Source: Acidobacteriota bacterium (GTDB lineage Bacteria; Acidobacteriota; Terriglobia; Terriglobales; Acidobacteriaceae). Taken from it: DNA of 7,503 bases. Shown piece after piece: positions 1-5,801 of this stretch. Position numbers and translations under genes: made by a program. Every line of letters begins with the position of its first letter. Within the stretch, counting starts at the first letter, position 1. Location of the stretch: the NCBI GenBank assembly GCA_003225655.1, contig QIAW01000597.1, positions 1 through 7,503 of the forward strand, read 5' to 3'. Under the pieces are notes generated by a model, which was not told the DNA's origin, searched no databases, and worked only from the letters and a program-made list of their open reading frames with translations.

Positions 1-72
1 CGAATTACAAAATTACCAAATTACACAGTTACTCAATTCTCCAATGACCCGATGACCAAATGACCCAACTCC
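1..72. repeat. Degenerate 8-bp tandem repeat
   Basis: Read in steps of eight from base 1, the units are cgaattac, aaaattac, caaattac, acagttac, tcaattct, ccaatgac, ccgatgac, caaatgac and a decayed ccaactcc. Seven of the first eight end in TAC or GAC, and A/T at positions 3-5 is strongly preferred. The array probably continues to the left of the window. It ends about 50 bp before the sortase start and overlaps no convincing gene. Similar short decayed arrays are, from memory, common between genes in Acidobacteriota. No function can be read from it; bases 73-121 show no clear promoter or ribosome binding site. Confidence 0.7.
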
Positions 73-121
73 ACCCATCCCAGCCTGTTCCCGGCACTCT
101 GAATTTCTGCATCTTACTCAA

Positions 122-826
122 GTGATGGATTGGCAGTCGAATCAGCAGCGCCGGGCGACACAAAAACTGCCCCGTTCTATCCCAAGGGCGCGGCGGGCTC
201 TTCGCCTGCTTCCCTTCCTTGTGGGAATCGCGCTGCTGCTTTACGTGGGCACCCAATATGGACTGATGTTTGCCGAGCAGCGCCGTCTGGCACGAGAGTG
301 GGAGCGGCAGAAAACCACGGCCTTGCAAGTCTCGCTTCCTGGCGTGGCCCAACCGGAAAAACCGGAGGATAGGTTGACCCGCCTCGAGATTCCCAAAATC
401 AACCTCGATGCGGTAATCGTGGAGGGCACTCGACGCAAACAATTGGCCGTGGCTCCCGGACACATGACCGATACGCCGGTTCCCGGAGAAACCGGCAACG
501 CCGTGATCACAGGGCATCGCGATACGTTTTTCCGCCACATCTATGAGTTGCAAAAAGGAGACTCGATTCTCGTGCAACGCGATGGCAAGACCTTCACCTT
601 CAAAGTCACCGGCAAACAGATCGTGCAGCCCGACGACCTGTCGGCCATCCGCCCGAGCGATGACACCCGCTTGACCTTGATCACCTGTTACCCGACCTAT
701 TACATCGGCCCTGCCCCCCAACGCCTGGTGGTCTTCTCCAAATTGCAGGATGCGGCCGCGCCATCTTCCGCGGATGCACCCAGCACCACGAAAACTTCCG
801 CAGCAGCCTCCGCCAACATGAATTGA
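122..826 (+). CDS. Class D-like sortase (transpeptidase), membrane anchored
   Basis: Sortases cleave a C-terminal sorting signal and join the protein to an amine acceptor at the cell surface. The 234-residue product has a basic N-terminus, one membrane segment at about residues 29-48 (LLPFLVGIALLLYVG), a short coiled stretch, and a sortase beta-barrel at about 85-207. All three catalytic residues are visible: His132 in ITGHRDTFF, Cys189 in TLITCYP and Arg201 in APQRLVVF. LEIPKINLDAVIVEG (88-102) and the compact length fit class D single-pass enzymes. The tail after 208 is rich in Ala, Ser and Thr. The start is either GTG 122 or ATG 125; neither has a Shine-Dalgarno, and later starts would lose the anchor. 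No LPxTG-like substrate or pilin gene is in the window, so it is an orphan sortase. Family assignment is firm; the class and any substrate are inference. Confidence 0.93.
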   Translation: MMDWQSNQQRRATQKLPRSIPRARRALRLLPFLVGIALLLYVGTQYGLMFAEQRRLAREWERQKTTALQVSLPGVAQPEKPEDRLTRLEIPKINLDAVIVEGTRRKQLAVAPGHMTDTPVPGETGNAVITGHRDTFFRHIYELQKGDSILVQRDGKTFTFKVTGKQIVQPDDLSAIRPSDDTRLTLITCYPTYYIGPAPQRLVVFSKLQDAAAPSSADAPSTTKTSAAASANMN

Positions 827-827
827 A

Positions 828-866
828 GCCCGTTTCATAAAACCTCGCCCCGAATGAAACGCGGGC
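828..866 (+). terminator. Bulged hairpin after the sortase stop, possible terminator
   Basis: Starting two bases after the sortase stop codon, GCCCGTTTCAT (828-838) can pair with ATGAAA (854-859) and CGGGC (862-866), giving 11 base pairs with a two-base bulge (860-861) and a 15-base loop. The bases that follow (cctgattctttc) are only moderately T-rich, so this is not a classic intrinsic terminator. A smaller dyad, ACCTA/TAGGT (879-883/888-892), followed by AAGTTTTA lies just downstream. Together they suggest transcription ends between the sortase and the next gene. Confidence 0.45.
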
Positions 867-926
867 CCTGATTCTTTCACCTACCCTTAGGTAAGTTTTA
901 GCTGCAGCATTTCAGCAGCCAGGGAG

Positions 927-932
927 TAAAAT
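927..932 (+). promoter_or_regulatory. Possible -10 box upstream of the 972 gene
   Basis: TAAAAT matches the TATAAT consensus at five of six positions and lies 39 bp before the start of the 972-1424 gene, downstream of the hairpins that follow the sortase. I see no good TTGACA-like element at the expected distance, and a GCTGC/GCAGC dyad (901-905/915-919) occupies that area. This is a weak candidate that gains some support from its position. Confidence 0.25.
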
Positions 933-961
933 TTGTAACACCTCAATTCGTAACACCTCAA
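932..961. repeat. Two-unit 15-bp direct repeat in the leader of the 972 gene
   Basis: TTTGTAACACCTCAA (932-946) is followed immediately by TTCGTAACACCTCAA (947-961), identical at 14 of 15 positions; GTAACACCTCAA is exact in both. The second unit runs into the Shine-Dalgarno. A 15-bp period puts the units on different faces of the helix, so a slipped-strand duplication is as likely as a paired operator. It lies between the possible -10 box and the start codon, where a bound protein or RNA structure could affect expression of the 972-2688 pair. Confidence 0.6.
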
Positions 962-966
962 GGAGG
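961..966 (+). promoter_or_regulatory. Strong ribosome binding site (AGGAGG)
   Basis: A perfect AGGAGG lies five bases before the ATG at 972. It is the strongest Shine-Dalgarno in the window and fixes the start of the 972-1424 gene. Most other genes here lack a clear one. Confidence 0.85.
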
Positions 967-971
967 CCATC

Positions 972-1424
972 ATGGATCCGGCTACCATAGCCACTCTTAC
1001 CGGAAGTGTTCTTTCGGTCATTACGCCGTACGTCGTCAAGGGCGCGGACGAGTTCGCCAAGCTGGTGGGAGAGGCGGCATTCGCAAAAGCCAAGGGATTG
1101 TTCGCCGCGCTCAAGCACAAGCTCTCCGCAGATCCCGAAGCTGCTGACACCATGGCGCGCTTCGAAGAAAAACCGCAACGCTATCAACCGGTGCTGCAGG
1201 ATATTCTTTCCGAGAAGCTGGCCAAAGATCCTGAATTCGCCGCCGAGCTGGAGCAGCACATCAAAGGCATGGGGCCAGTGCTCGAAGTGGTGCAGCGGAT
1301 GAAAGAGGCCGAAGGCGTGGTCGGCATTGAGGCAGGCCGCGTTGCTAGCGGCACCGCGCGGGTCACGCAGGAAATTGACGTGGCCAAGCAAGTCACTGGA
1401 ATGAAGATCGACAGCATCGGCTAA
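972..1424 (+). CDS. Small helical protein with Gly/Val-rich C-terminal motif, unknown function
   Basis: I cannot name this 150-residue protein. It begins MDPATIATLTGSVLSVITPY, an amphipathic to hydrophobic helix (about 3-23), with further predicted helices at about 25-50, 55-66 and 71-112, rich in Ala, Lys and Glu. There is no signal peptide or catalytic motif. The tail (117-150) changes character: VGIEAGRVASGTARV, then TQEIDVAKQVTGMKIDSIG, Gly-punctuated alternating residues that suggest beta structure. The plan (helical domain opening with MDP, then a short Gly-rich beta motif) recalls small conflict- or signalling-associated adaptor proteins and Bell-domain/amyloid-motif proteins; this is inference from architecture. 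The next gene starts 13 bp downstream and its product carries a similar motif, so the two are probably co-expressed partners. The strong Shine-Dalgarno supports reality and start. Confidence 0.85.
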   Translation: MDPATIATLTGSVLSVITPYVVKGADEFAKLVGEAAFAKAKGLFAALKHKLSADPEAADTMARFEEKPQRYQPVLQDILSEKLAKDPEFAAELEQHIKGMGPVLEVVQRMKEAEGVVGIEAGRVASGTARVTQEIDVAKQVTGMKIDSIG

Positions 1425-1437
1425 GAAAAAATCTTGC

Positions 1438-2688
1438 ATGAAGTGTTCCGACTGCGGCTACGAGAAAAATCCACAGTCTGCGCGTTTTTGCGTGGGCTGC
1501 GGCCGGTGCTTGATCGAGGTTCACGAGACCCGCGTCGGAGTCGTGCAGACGTCTGGACAGATCGCTGAAGGCGGCCGGGCCACAGCCTTGCAGGTGGAAA
1601 AGATAACGGGCAACGTTACTATGAACGTCGTCCAGGTAAACCTGTCGCCAGAAATTCTGGCCAAGCTTGCGGCGATTTCCACTGAGGTGCAGGCGGCCTC
1701 GCCTCGTACCGGCGCGGCCACAACCACCGGAACCGCCTCTACTGCAAAAAACGTAGAGAAACGAGCGCCCCAGCAGGAAGACCGCGACTCCGTGCACCAC
1801 GTTATCGGCGAACTGCTGAAGGTGGCCGAGGCTGAAGGCACACAAGCCATCAACGTCGGCGGCGTCGAGACCTCGCGTGCCGAGCTCCTGCTGAAGAAAG
1901 CTGTCTTGCTCAAGACCGATGCCGAACAGATCATGCTCGATAGCGCCATCGCTATTGCCAAAGCGCAGCAGATGGGGCATCAGCCTCCTGCAGCCGCTTA
2001 CGATGAGCAGGCCTTCACCGCCAAATTCAAAGAGGCATATTCCCTGCTGCAAGAGGCGCTCACCCTGGACGCAGGCAACACCGAGGTGATGCTGCACATG
2101 GTGCAGATTCTCTCCGACACCAACACCGGGGACACGCGCGAGGCCGAGCGGCTGCTGTTCCGCATCCAGAGCCTGCTCAATCCTCCCAAAGACGACACAG
2201 AAAAGTTTCGCCTGGCGCAGGCAAAATTTCTGCAGGGCGTGCTGCCCGGAAACAGGCACGTGCCTTCCATCCAAGCGGCCCGGGCCATGTTCGAGCAACT
2301 TCGACGCGTGGATTGGGTGCAGCAGTGTGACTTCGTTCTGCAACAAACTGCGCCGCAAGTAACCATGGCGCAGGCGCCGGGCGCGCTCGCGGTCTTTCAA
2401 CCCGTAGGCCGATGGCAGGTGGGCGCCAATGATGGAAGCGTGGCGCTAGTGGAAATCTATCCTAACGGCAGCTTCGCCAGCACCTTGCAGGGTGGCATTT
2501 ATGGATACGGTGCGCAGTCTGCCGGACAATGGGGCTTCATGCCGGCAAATAATTTTCTGCGCTTTCAAGGGCTGGTGAACGGCTTGATGCCATTCGACCT
2601 CGGCATGGCCATCCAGGGCCAGCAAAACGGCGCCTATATGGCCACAGGCACAGACGGCAAAATGTACTTCTTCCAGCGGCTGGCGTGA
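1438..2688 (+). CDS. Zinc-ribbon, TPR-like protein with beta-rich C-terminal domain, unknown function
   Basis: This 416-residue protein is modular. Residues 3-24 form a zinc ribbon (Cys3, Cys6, Cys18, Cys21, with an extra Cys24). Residues 33-67 are a Gly/Val segment containing SGQIAEGGRATALQVEK and ITGNVTMNVVQV, which resembles the tail of the upstream protein. Residues 82-112 form a low-complexity Ala/Thr linker. Residues 115-300 are helical, with a TPR-like hairpin at about 190-225 (KEAYSLLQEALTLDAGNTEV). Residues 320-416 look like a beta-rich sandwich or barrel: GRWQVG, EIYPNGSFAS, GQWGFM, then alternating strands to FFQRLA. No transmembrane segment or enzyme motif is evident. The ATG lies 13 bp after the previous stop without a Shine-Dalgarno, suggesting translational coupling. 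The zinc ribbon and TPR-like region imply a binding or scaffold role; the partner is unknown, with the upstream product the best guess. Confidence 0.87.
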   Translation: MKCSDCGYEKNPQSARFCVGCGRCLIEVHETRVGVVQTSGQIAEGGRATALQVEKITGNVTMNVVQVNLSPEILAKLAAISTEVQAASPRTGAATTTGTASTAKNVEKRAPQQEDRDSVHHVIGELLKVAEAEGTQAINVGGVETSRAELLLKKAVLLKTDAEQIMLDSAIAIAKAQQMGHQPPAAAYDEQAFTAKFKEAYSLLQEALTLDAGNTEVMLHMVQILSDTNTGDTREAERLLFRIQSLLNPPKDDTEKFRLAQAKFLQGVLPGNRHVPSIQAARAMFEQLRRVDWVQQCDFVLQQTAPQVTMAQAPGALAVFQPVGRWQVGANDGSVALVEIYPNGSFASTLQGGIYGYGAQSAGQWGFMPANNFLRFQGLVNGLMPFDLGMAIQGQQNGAYMATGTDGKMYFFQRLA

Positions 2689-2701
2689 AAACACCAACCT
2701 T

Positions 2702-2711
2702 GTAGTACTAC
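2702..2711. other. 10-bp perfect palindrome upstream of thiO
   Basis: GTAGTACTAC is its own reverse complement and lies 58 bp before the thiO start in an otherwise pyrimidine-rich gap (2689-2768). It could be an operator half or core, but a 10-bp palindrome can occur by chance. No -10 box or Shine-Dalgarno is clear in this gap. Confidence 0.3.
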
Positions 2712-2768
2712 CTGCTCCTCAAAACTCATTCGACCTGCCCACCGCATCCACCACCATCAACATTTAAA

Positions 2769-3851
2769 ATGACGAGGATGAAGTCCTGGGACGCAATCAT
2801 CCTTGGCGCCGGCATTATCGGCCTGTCGCTCGCGCGCGAGCTGCGCCGCCACGGCGCCAGCGTGCTCGTCATCGAGCGTGGCGAGCCCGGACGCGAAGCC
2901 TCGTATGCCGCTGCCGGCATGCTGGCCCCCTGGGGAGGCGATCTGCCGCTGAGTCTGCAAACTTTGGCCGTAACCAGCGCCCGCATGTATCCGGAATTTG
3001 TTGCCGAGGTCGAAGATGAGTCCGGAGACAAAGTGGACCTCCGCGACCAGGGCGCGATTGTGTTCTTTTCTGAGCACGAGCACAACGAAGTACCCGAAGG
3101 AACCGCACTGCTGACGGCCACGGAACTTGCCGGGCTGGAGCCTTGTCTCTCTGCAAATGGCGGGGTAGCAAAGCTGCAGGAGCGCAGCGTCGATCCCCGT
3201 GCGCTGGCGCGGGCTTCGTTCCACGCCGCCAGGCATCACAACGTTGACGTTGCCTCTGGATCACAAGTTACCGAGGTTCGGCGCGAGGGCGAAGGATTAT
3301 CAATCCAAACCACGCACAGTCATTACTCCGCTGCCATCGTTGTCAACTGCTGCGGTGCCTGGGCAGGCCAGATCAAAGTGCAAGGCGCGGAAGCATGCAG
3401 CATTCCCGCGCGCCCGGTCAAAGGACAGATGCTCAGCGTGATTCCTCTGCAGCGAGGCATGTTGCAGCGCGTAGTGCGCGCTCCGGAAGTTTATCTGGTG
3501 CCGCGCAGCGATGGGCGCATTCTCATCGGCGCAACCGTCGAAGAGGCCGGCTTCGACAAACGCGTTGATCCGGCAGACATCCGGCGCCTGCACCAGCAGG
3601 CGGCGAAGCTTGTTCCGCAGCTCGCGGAGGCAAAGATGCTGGAGGCCTGGGCAGGTCTGCGTCCTTCGACGCCCGATGATCTTCCCATCCTCAGCGCAAC
3701 GGAAGTTCCCGGCTACTTCGTGGCCACCGGACACTTCCGCAACGGAATTCTGCTCGCTCCGATAACCGCCCAGCTCGTGGGCCAGCTTGCACGCGGCATC
3801 CAGCCTGAGCTCGATATTTCCAGCTTCTCTCTGGCGCGATTCCAAAAGTAA
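2769..3851 (+). CDS. thiO: Glycine oxidase ThiO-type FAD-dependent oxidoreductase
   Basis: ThiO oxidises glycine to iminoglycine (dehydroglycine), giving the C-N unit used by ThiG to build the thiazole of thiamine in aerobes. The 360-residue length fits the family. Residues 8-37 form the FAD Rossmann site (GAGIIG at 13-18, acidic Glu36 at the end of strand 2), followed by EASYAAAGMLAP (43-54), typical of D-amino-acid-oxidase-fold enzymes. Later hallmarks are RPVKGQML (215-222), YLVPRSDGRILIGAT (242-256), GLRPSTPDDLP (296-306) and ATGHFRNGILLAP (319-331). Arg298 and Arg324 sit where substrate- and flavin-site arginines occur in Bacillus glycine oxidase. ATG 2769 and ATG 2778 are both possible; neither has a good Shine-Dalgarno. 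No thiS, thiG or other thiamine gene is in view, so a general glycine or D-amino-acid oxidase role is a fair alternative. Confidence 0.9.
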   Translation: MTRMKSWDAIILGAGIIGLSLARELRRHGASVLVIERGEPGREASYAAAGMLAPWGGDLPLSLQTLAVTSARMYPEFVAEVEDESGDKVDLRDQGAIVFFSEHEHNEVPEGTALLTATELAGLEPCLSANGGVAKLQERSVDPRALARASFHAARHHNVDVASGSQVTEVRREGEGLSIQTTHSHYSAAIVVNCCGAWAGQIKVQGAEACSIPARPVKGQMLSVIPLQRGMLQRVVRAPEVYLVPRSDGRILIGATVEEAGFDKRVDPADIRRLHQQAAKLVPQLAEAKMLEAWAGLRPSTPDDLPILSATEVPGYFVATGHFRNGILLAPITAQLVGQLARGIQPELDISSFSLARFQK

Positions 3852-3863
3852 CTTTCTACGCGC

Positions 3864-3869
3864 TATACT
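3864..3869 (+). promoter_or_regulatory. Candidate -10 box for the M20 peptidase gene
   Basis: TATACT matches the TATAAT consensus at five of six positions and lies between the thiO stop (3851) and the peptidase start. Transcription would begin near 3876, leaving a leader of about 18 bases with the Shine-Dalgarno inside it. The -35 region overlaps the end of thiO and is not a clear match. If real, the peptidase is not solely dependent on read-through from thiO, and the TTG at 3870 cannot be the start codon for this transcript. Confidence 0.45.
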
Positions 3870-3880
3870 TTGGAAGAATC

Positions 3881-3885
3881 AGGAG
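3881..3885 (+). promoter_or_regulatory. Shine-Dalgarno (AGGAG) that decides the M20 peptidase start
   Basis: AGGAG is followed by an eight-base spacer and then TTG at 3894. The alternative in-frame TTG at 3870 has no Shine-Dalgarno and abuts the TATACT box, so 3894 is preferred. Confidence 0.65.
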
Positions 3886-3893
3886 CGTCTCAT

Positions 3894-5273
3894 TTGAATT
3901 CTCCCACCGCCGTTATCTACGCCCGCGAAAACCAGCAACGGTTTTTGAGTGAACTGAAAGAACTGCTGCGTATCCCCAGCGTCAGTACGTTGCCTGAGCA
4001 CAAGGCAGACGTTCTCCGTGCCGCCGAATTCGTGGCCACGCACCTGCGCAATATTGGGATGGAACACGTCGAGGTGGTCCCCACCGCGGGCCATCCGCTG
4101 GTGTATGCGGACTGGCTCAAGGCCGTAGGCAAGCCCACCGTGCTCTGCTATGGCCACTACGACGTACAGCCTCCCGATCCGCTCAACGAATGGCACACGC
4201 CGCCCTTTGAGCCCACCGAGCGCAATCAGAACCTCTATGCGCGCGGCGCCGTCGATGACAAAGGCCAGATGTACATGCACATCAAGGCCTTCGAATCGCT
4301 GCTGAAAACTGCTGGTGGCAAACTTCCTGTGAATGTCCGCGTGCTCATCGAGGGAGAAGAAGAGGTCGGCGGAGAATCCATCGCCAAATTTGTGCGCGAG
4401 CATCCCGAGCGGCTGAAGGCAGATGTTGCCCTGGTCTCTGACACAGAGATGTTTGCTCCCGACTTGCCTACGCTGTGCGTCGGTTTGCGCGGCATGGTCT
4501 ATACCGAGCTCGAAGCCAGCGGCGCCATGACCGACCTGCACTCCGGCATGTACGGCGGCGCCGCTCCCAATCCGTTCGAAGCCTTGGCGCGCCTGATCAT
4601 CAAGTTAAAAGATGAAAAGGGAAAAATTCTCATCCCCGGCTTTTACGATCGCGTGGAAAAACCCAGTCCCGACGAGCTGAAGGCGTGGAGTTCGCTTCCC
4701 TTCGACGTGGAACACTTCCGCAAGACCGAGGTCGGTTCCAAAGAGCTGACCGGCGAATCCGAGTTCCCGGTGCTGGAGCGCATCTGGGCGCGGCCTACCC
4801 TCGAAGTCCACGGCATGCCCGGCGGCTTCATCGGCGCTGGAGGCAAGACTGTGATCCCGGCGCGGGCTTCAGCCAAGGTTTCCATGCGCCTGGTTCCGGA
4901 CCAGACTCCAGCAGAGATCTTCAAGCTCTACAGTGACTTCGTACAGAAGAACGTTCCTAAGGGAATTTCCATCAACATCAAGCAGTTCAGCGTGGCCGAT
5001 CCCATTGTGGTAAAAACCGACAACCAGTTTGTGCAGGCCTCGACCGCGGCCATGAAAGAAGTGTTCAACCAAGATACGGTTTTCATTCGCTCCGGCGGCT
5101 CGATTCCCATCGTCGCAGATTTTGAGAAGCACCTGAAAATTCCCAGTGTAATGATGGGCTTCGGCCTGCCCGACGATAACCTGCACGCACCCAATAAGAA
5201 GTTCCACATCCCCAATTTCTATCGCGGCATCGAATCCATTATTCGCTTCTTGCAGAAGGTGGGCGAAGCTTGA
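3894..5273 (+). CDS. M20 family metallopeptidase (dipeptidase, carnosinase-like)
   Basis: A di-zinc cytosolic peptidase of the ArgE/DapE/carnosinase group, probably splitting dipeptides. With the TTG 3894 start it has 459 residues, close to CNDP-type dipeptidases. Expected active-site residues are present (numbered from this start): His88 and Asp90 in GHYDVQPP; bridging Asp121 in ARGAVDDKGQ; general base Glu156 and ligand Glu157 in EGEEEVGGES; Asp183 in VSDTEM; His431 in DDNLHAPNKKF. His216 in TDLHSGMYGG matches the inserted dimerisation domain residue that reaches into the partner's active site in carnosinases. That lid domain spans about 200-380. The N-terminus lacks a signal peptide, so it is likely cytoplasmic. 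It lies 42 bp after thiO but has its own possible promoter. The family is certain; the natural substrate is not. Confidence 0.94.
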   Translation: MNSPTAVIYARENQQRFLSELKELLRIPSVSTLPEHKADVLRAAEFVATHLRNIGMEHVEVVPTAGHPLVYADWLKAVGKPTVLCYGHYDVQPPDPLNEWHTPPFEPTERNQNLYARGAVDDKGQMYMHIKAFESLLKTAGGKLPVNVRVLIEGEEEVGGESIAKFVREHPERLKADVALVSDTEMFAPDLPTLCVGLRGMVYTELEASGAMTDLHSGMYGGAAPNPFEALARLIIKLKDEKGKILIPGFYDRVEKPSPDELKAWSSLPFDVEHFRKTEVGSKELTGESEFPVLERIWARPTLEVHGMPGGFIGAGGKTVIPARASAKVSMRLVPDQTPAEIFKLYSDFVQKNVPKGISINIKQFSVADPIVVKTDNQFVQASTAAMKEVFNQDTVFIRSGGSIPIVADFEKHLKIPSVMMGFGLPDDNLHAPNKKFHIPNFYRGIESIIRFLQKVGEA

Positions 5274-5280
5274 AAAACAG

Positions 5281-5308
5281 TTCTCAGTTCCCGGTTCTCA
5301 GTTCTCAG
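5281..5308. repeat. 7-bp tandem repeat (TTCTCAG)
   Basis: Four consecutive heptamers follow the peptidase stop by seven bases: ttctcag, ttcccgg, ttctcag, ttctcag. The preceding aaaacag and following ctcaggt look like decayed units. No secondary structure or coding role is apparent. It marks the left edge of the repeat-filled 270-bp space between the peptidase and yacG. Confidence 0.7.
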
Positions 5309-5339
5309 CTCAGGTTCGTGCGGTGGTGTGCGCTTTCCA

Positions 5340-5424
5340 AGCCCCCAAAGGGGGCGACGTACAGTAGCCCCGCGCTTCAGCCCTGGGTATGCTCAAAAAA
5401 TGATACCAGCCCCCTGGGGACGAC
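5340..5424. repeat. Three-hairpin intergenic module, copy A
   Basis: Hairpin 1 is GCCCCC-AAA-GGGGGC (5341-5355). After GA and seven bases comes a 25-base TAGCCC...TGGGTA element (5365-5389), an imperfect palindrome with stem CCCCGCGC/GCCCTGGG and loop TTCA (two mismatches). After 15 bases comes ACCAGCCCCCTGGGGACGAC (5405-5424), a degenerate third GCCCC/GGGG hairpin. Copy B at 6415-6506 has the same order and spacing, and the 25-base cores agree at 20 of 25 positions. A further GGGGCGCCACCACTG (5455-5469) matches the right edge of copy B at 14 of 15 positions, so copy A may have a duplicated or interrupted right end. The design suggests a REP-like dispersed palindromic element; no T tract follows, so intrinsic termination is not supported. 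Confidence 0.75.
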
Positions 5425-5516
5425 GCTATGACCATGAGTTCGCACAAACACGTTGGGGCGCCACCACTGACTGTTCTGAGGGCCAAATGCACCATCTCGG
5501 GACTCGTGAAGTACGC

Positions 5517-5531
5517 TTGAAACTCGAAACT
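5517..5531. repeat. Short decayed 7-bp repeat before yacG
   Basis: TTGAAAC (5517-5523) is followed by TCGAAAC (5524-5530), with TTAATAT as a possible further decayed unit. This is a second heptamer family in the same spacer and abuts the yacG start. TAATAT at 5532-5537 would also serve as a -10-like box, placing a transcript start at or next to the yacG ATG. Confidence 0.4.
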
Positions 5532-5543
5532 TAATATCTAACT

Positions 5544-5801
5544 ATGGAAAAGAAAACCCGCAGTCTTCGTTGCCCGATTTGCAGAAAAATTGTTCTGCGC
5601 ACCGAAGCCGAGTTTCCGTTCTGCAGCGAACGCTGCCGCGTCATTGACCTCGGCAAGTGGGCAAGTGGAGCGTATGTGATTTCCACGCCGGTGAACGATC
5701 CGGAAGAGCTGATGAACGCCGAATCTGCCGAAGAAAGAACGCGGCATGCCCTCGAGGGCGACGAGCTGCCGGACGGCACCCATGGACAGAAAATTAACTG
5801 A
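5544..5801 (+). CDS. yacG: DNA gyrase inhibitor YacG (zinc-finger protein)
   Basis: YacG binds the GyrB C-terminal region and blocks DNA binding by gyrase. This 85-residue product has the family core: CPIC (10-13), then FCSERC (26-31), giving four zinc ligands Cys10, Cys13, Cys27 and Cys31, followed by RVIDLGKWASGAYVI (32-46), the conserved DLxxW...Y signature. The C-terminal 40 residues are acidic and variable, as usual in this family, where the flexible tail contributes to GyrB contact. No Shine-Dalgarno precedes the ATG. The last 20 bases overlap pgpA in another frame, suggesting coupled translation. The assignment rests on clear motif matches. Confidence 0.93.
   Translation: MEKKTRSLRCPICRKIVLRTEAEFPFCSERCRVIDLGKWASGAYVISTPVNDPEELMNAESAEERTRHALEGDELPDGTHGQKIN

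Noticed and set aside
29..880. Long open frame on the minus strand opposite the sortase (283 codons)
   Set aside because: It is antisense to a gene with an intact catalytic triad, shows no family motif, and has a composition typical of an antisense shadow in GC-rich DNA.
1393..2400. 335-codon minus-strand frame opposite the zinc-ribbon gene
   Set aside because: The + strand frame has a zinc ribbon, helical repeats and operon spacing. The minus frame is His/Arg/Gly/Leu-rich without recognisable domains.
5281..5469. CRISPR array in the repeat-rich spacer
   Set aside because: The repeats are 7 bp or palindromic modules; there are no regular 25-35 bp repeats with unique spacers and no cas gene.
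5328..5534. Small + strand frame of 68 codons before yacG
   Set aside because: It is made almost entirely of the hairpin module and short repeats, so it is an accidental frame.
5746..5781. Longer pgpA start at ATG 5746
   Set aside because: The added twelve residues have no family similarity and lie wholly within yacG; ATG 5782 gives the usual PgpA length.
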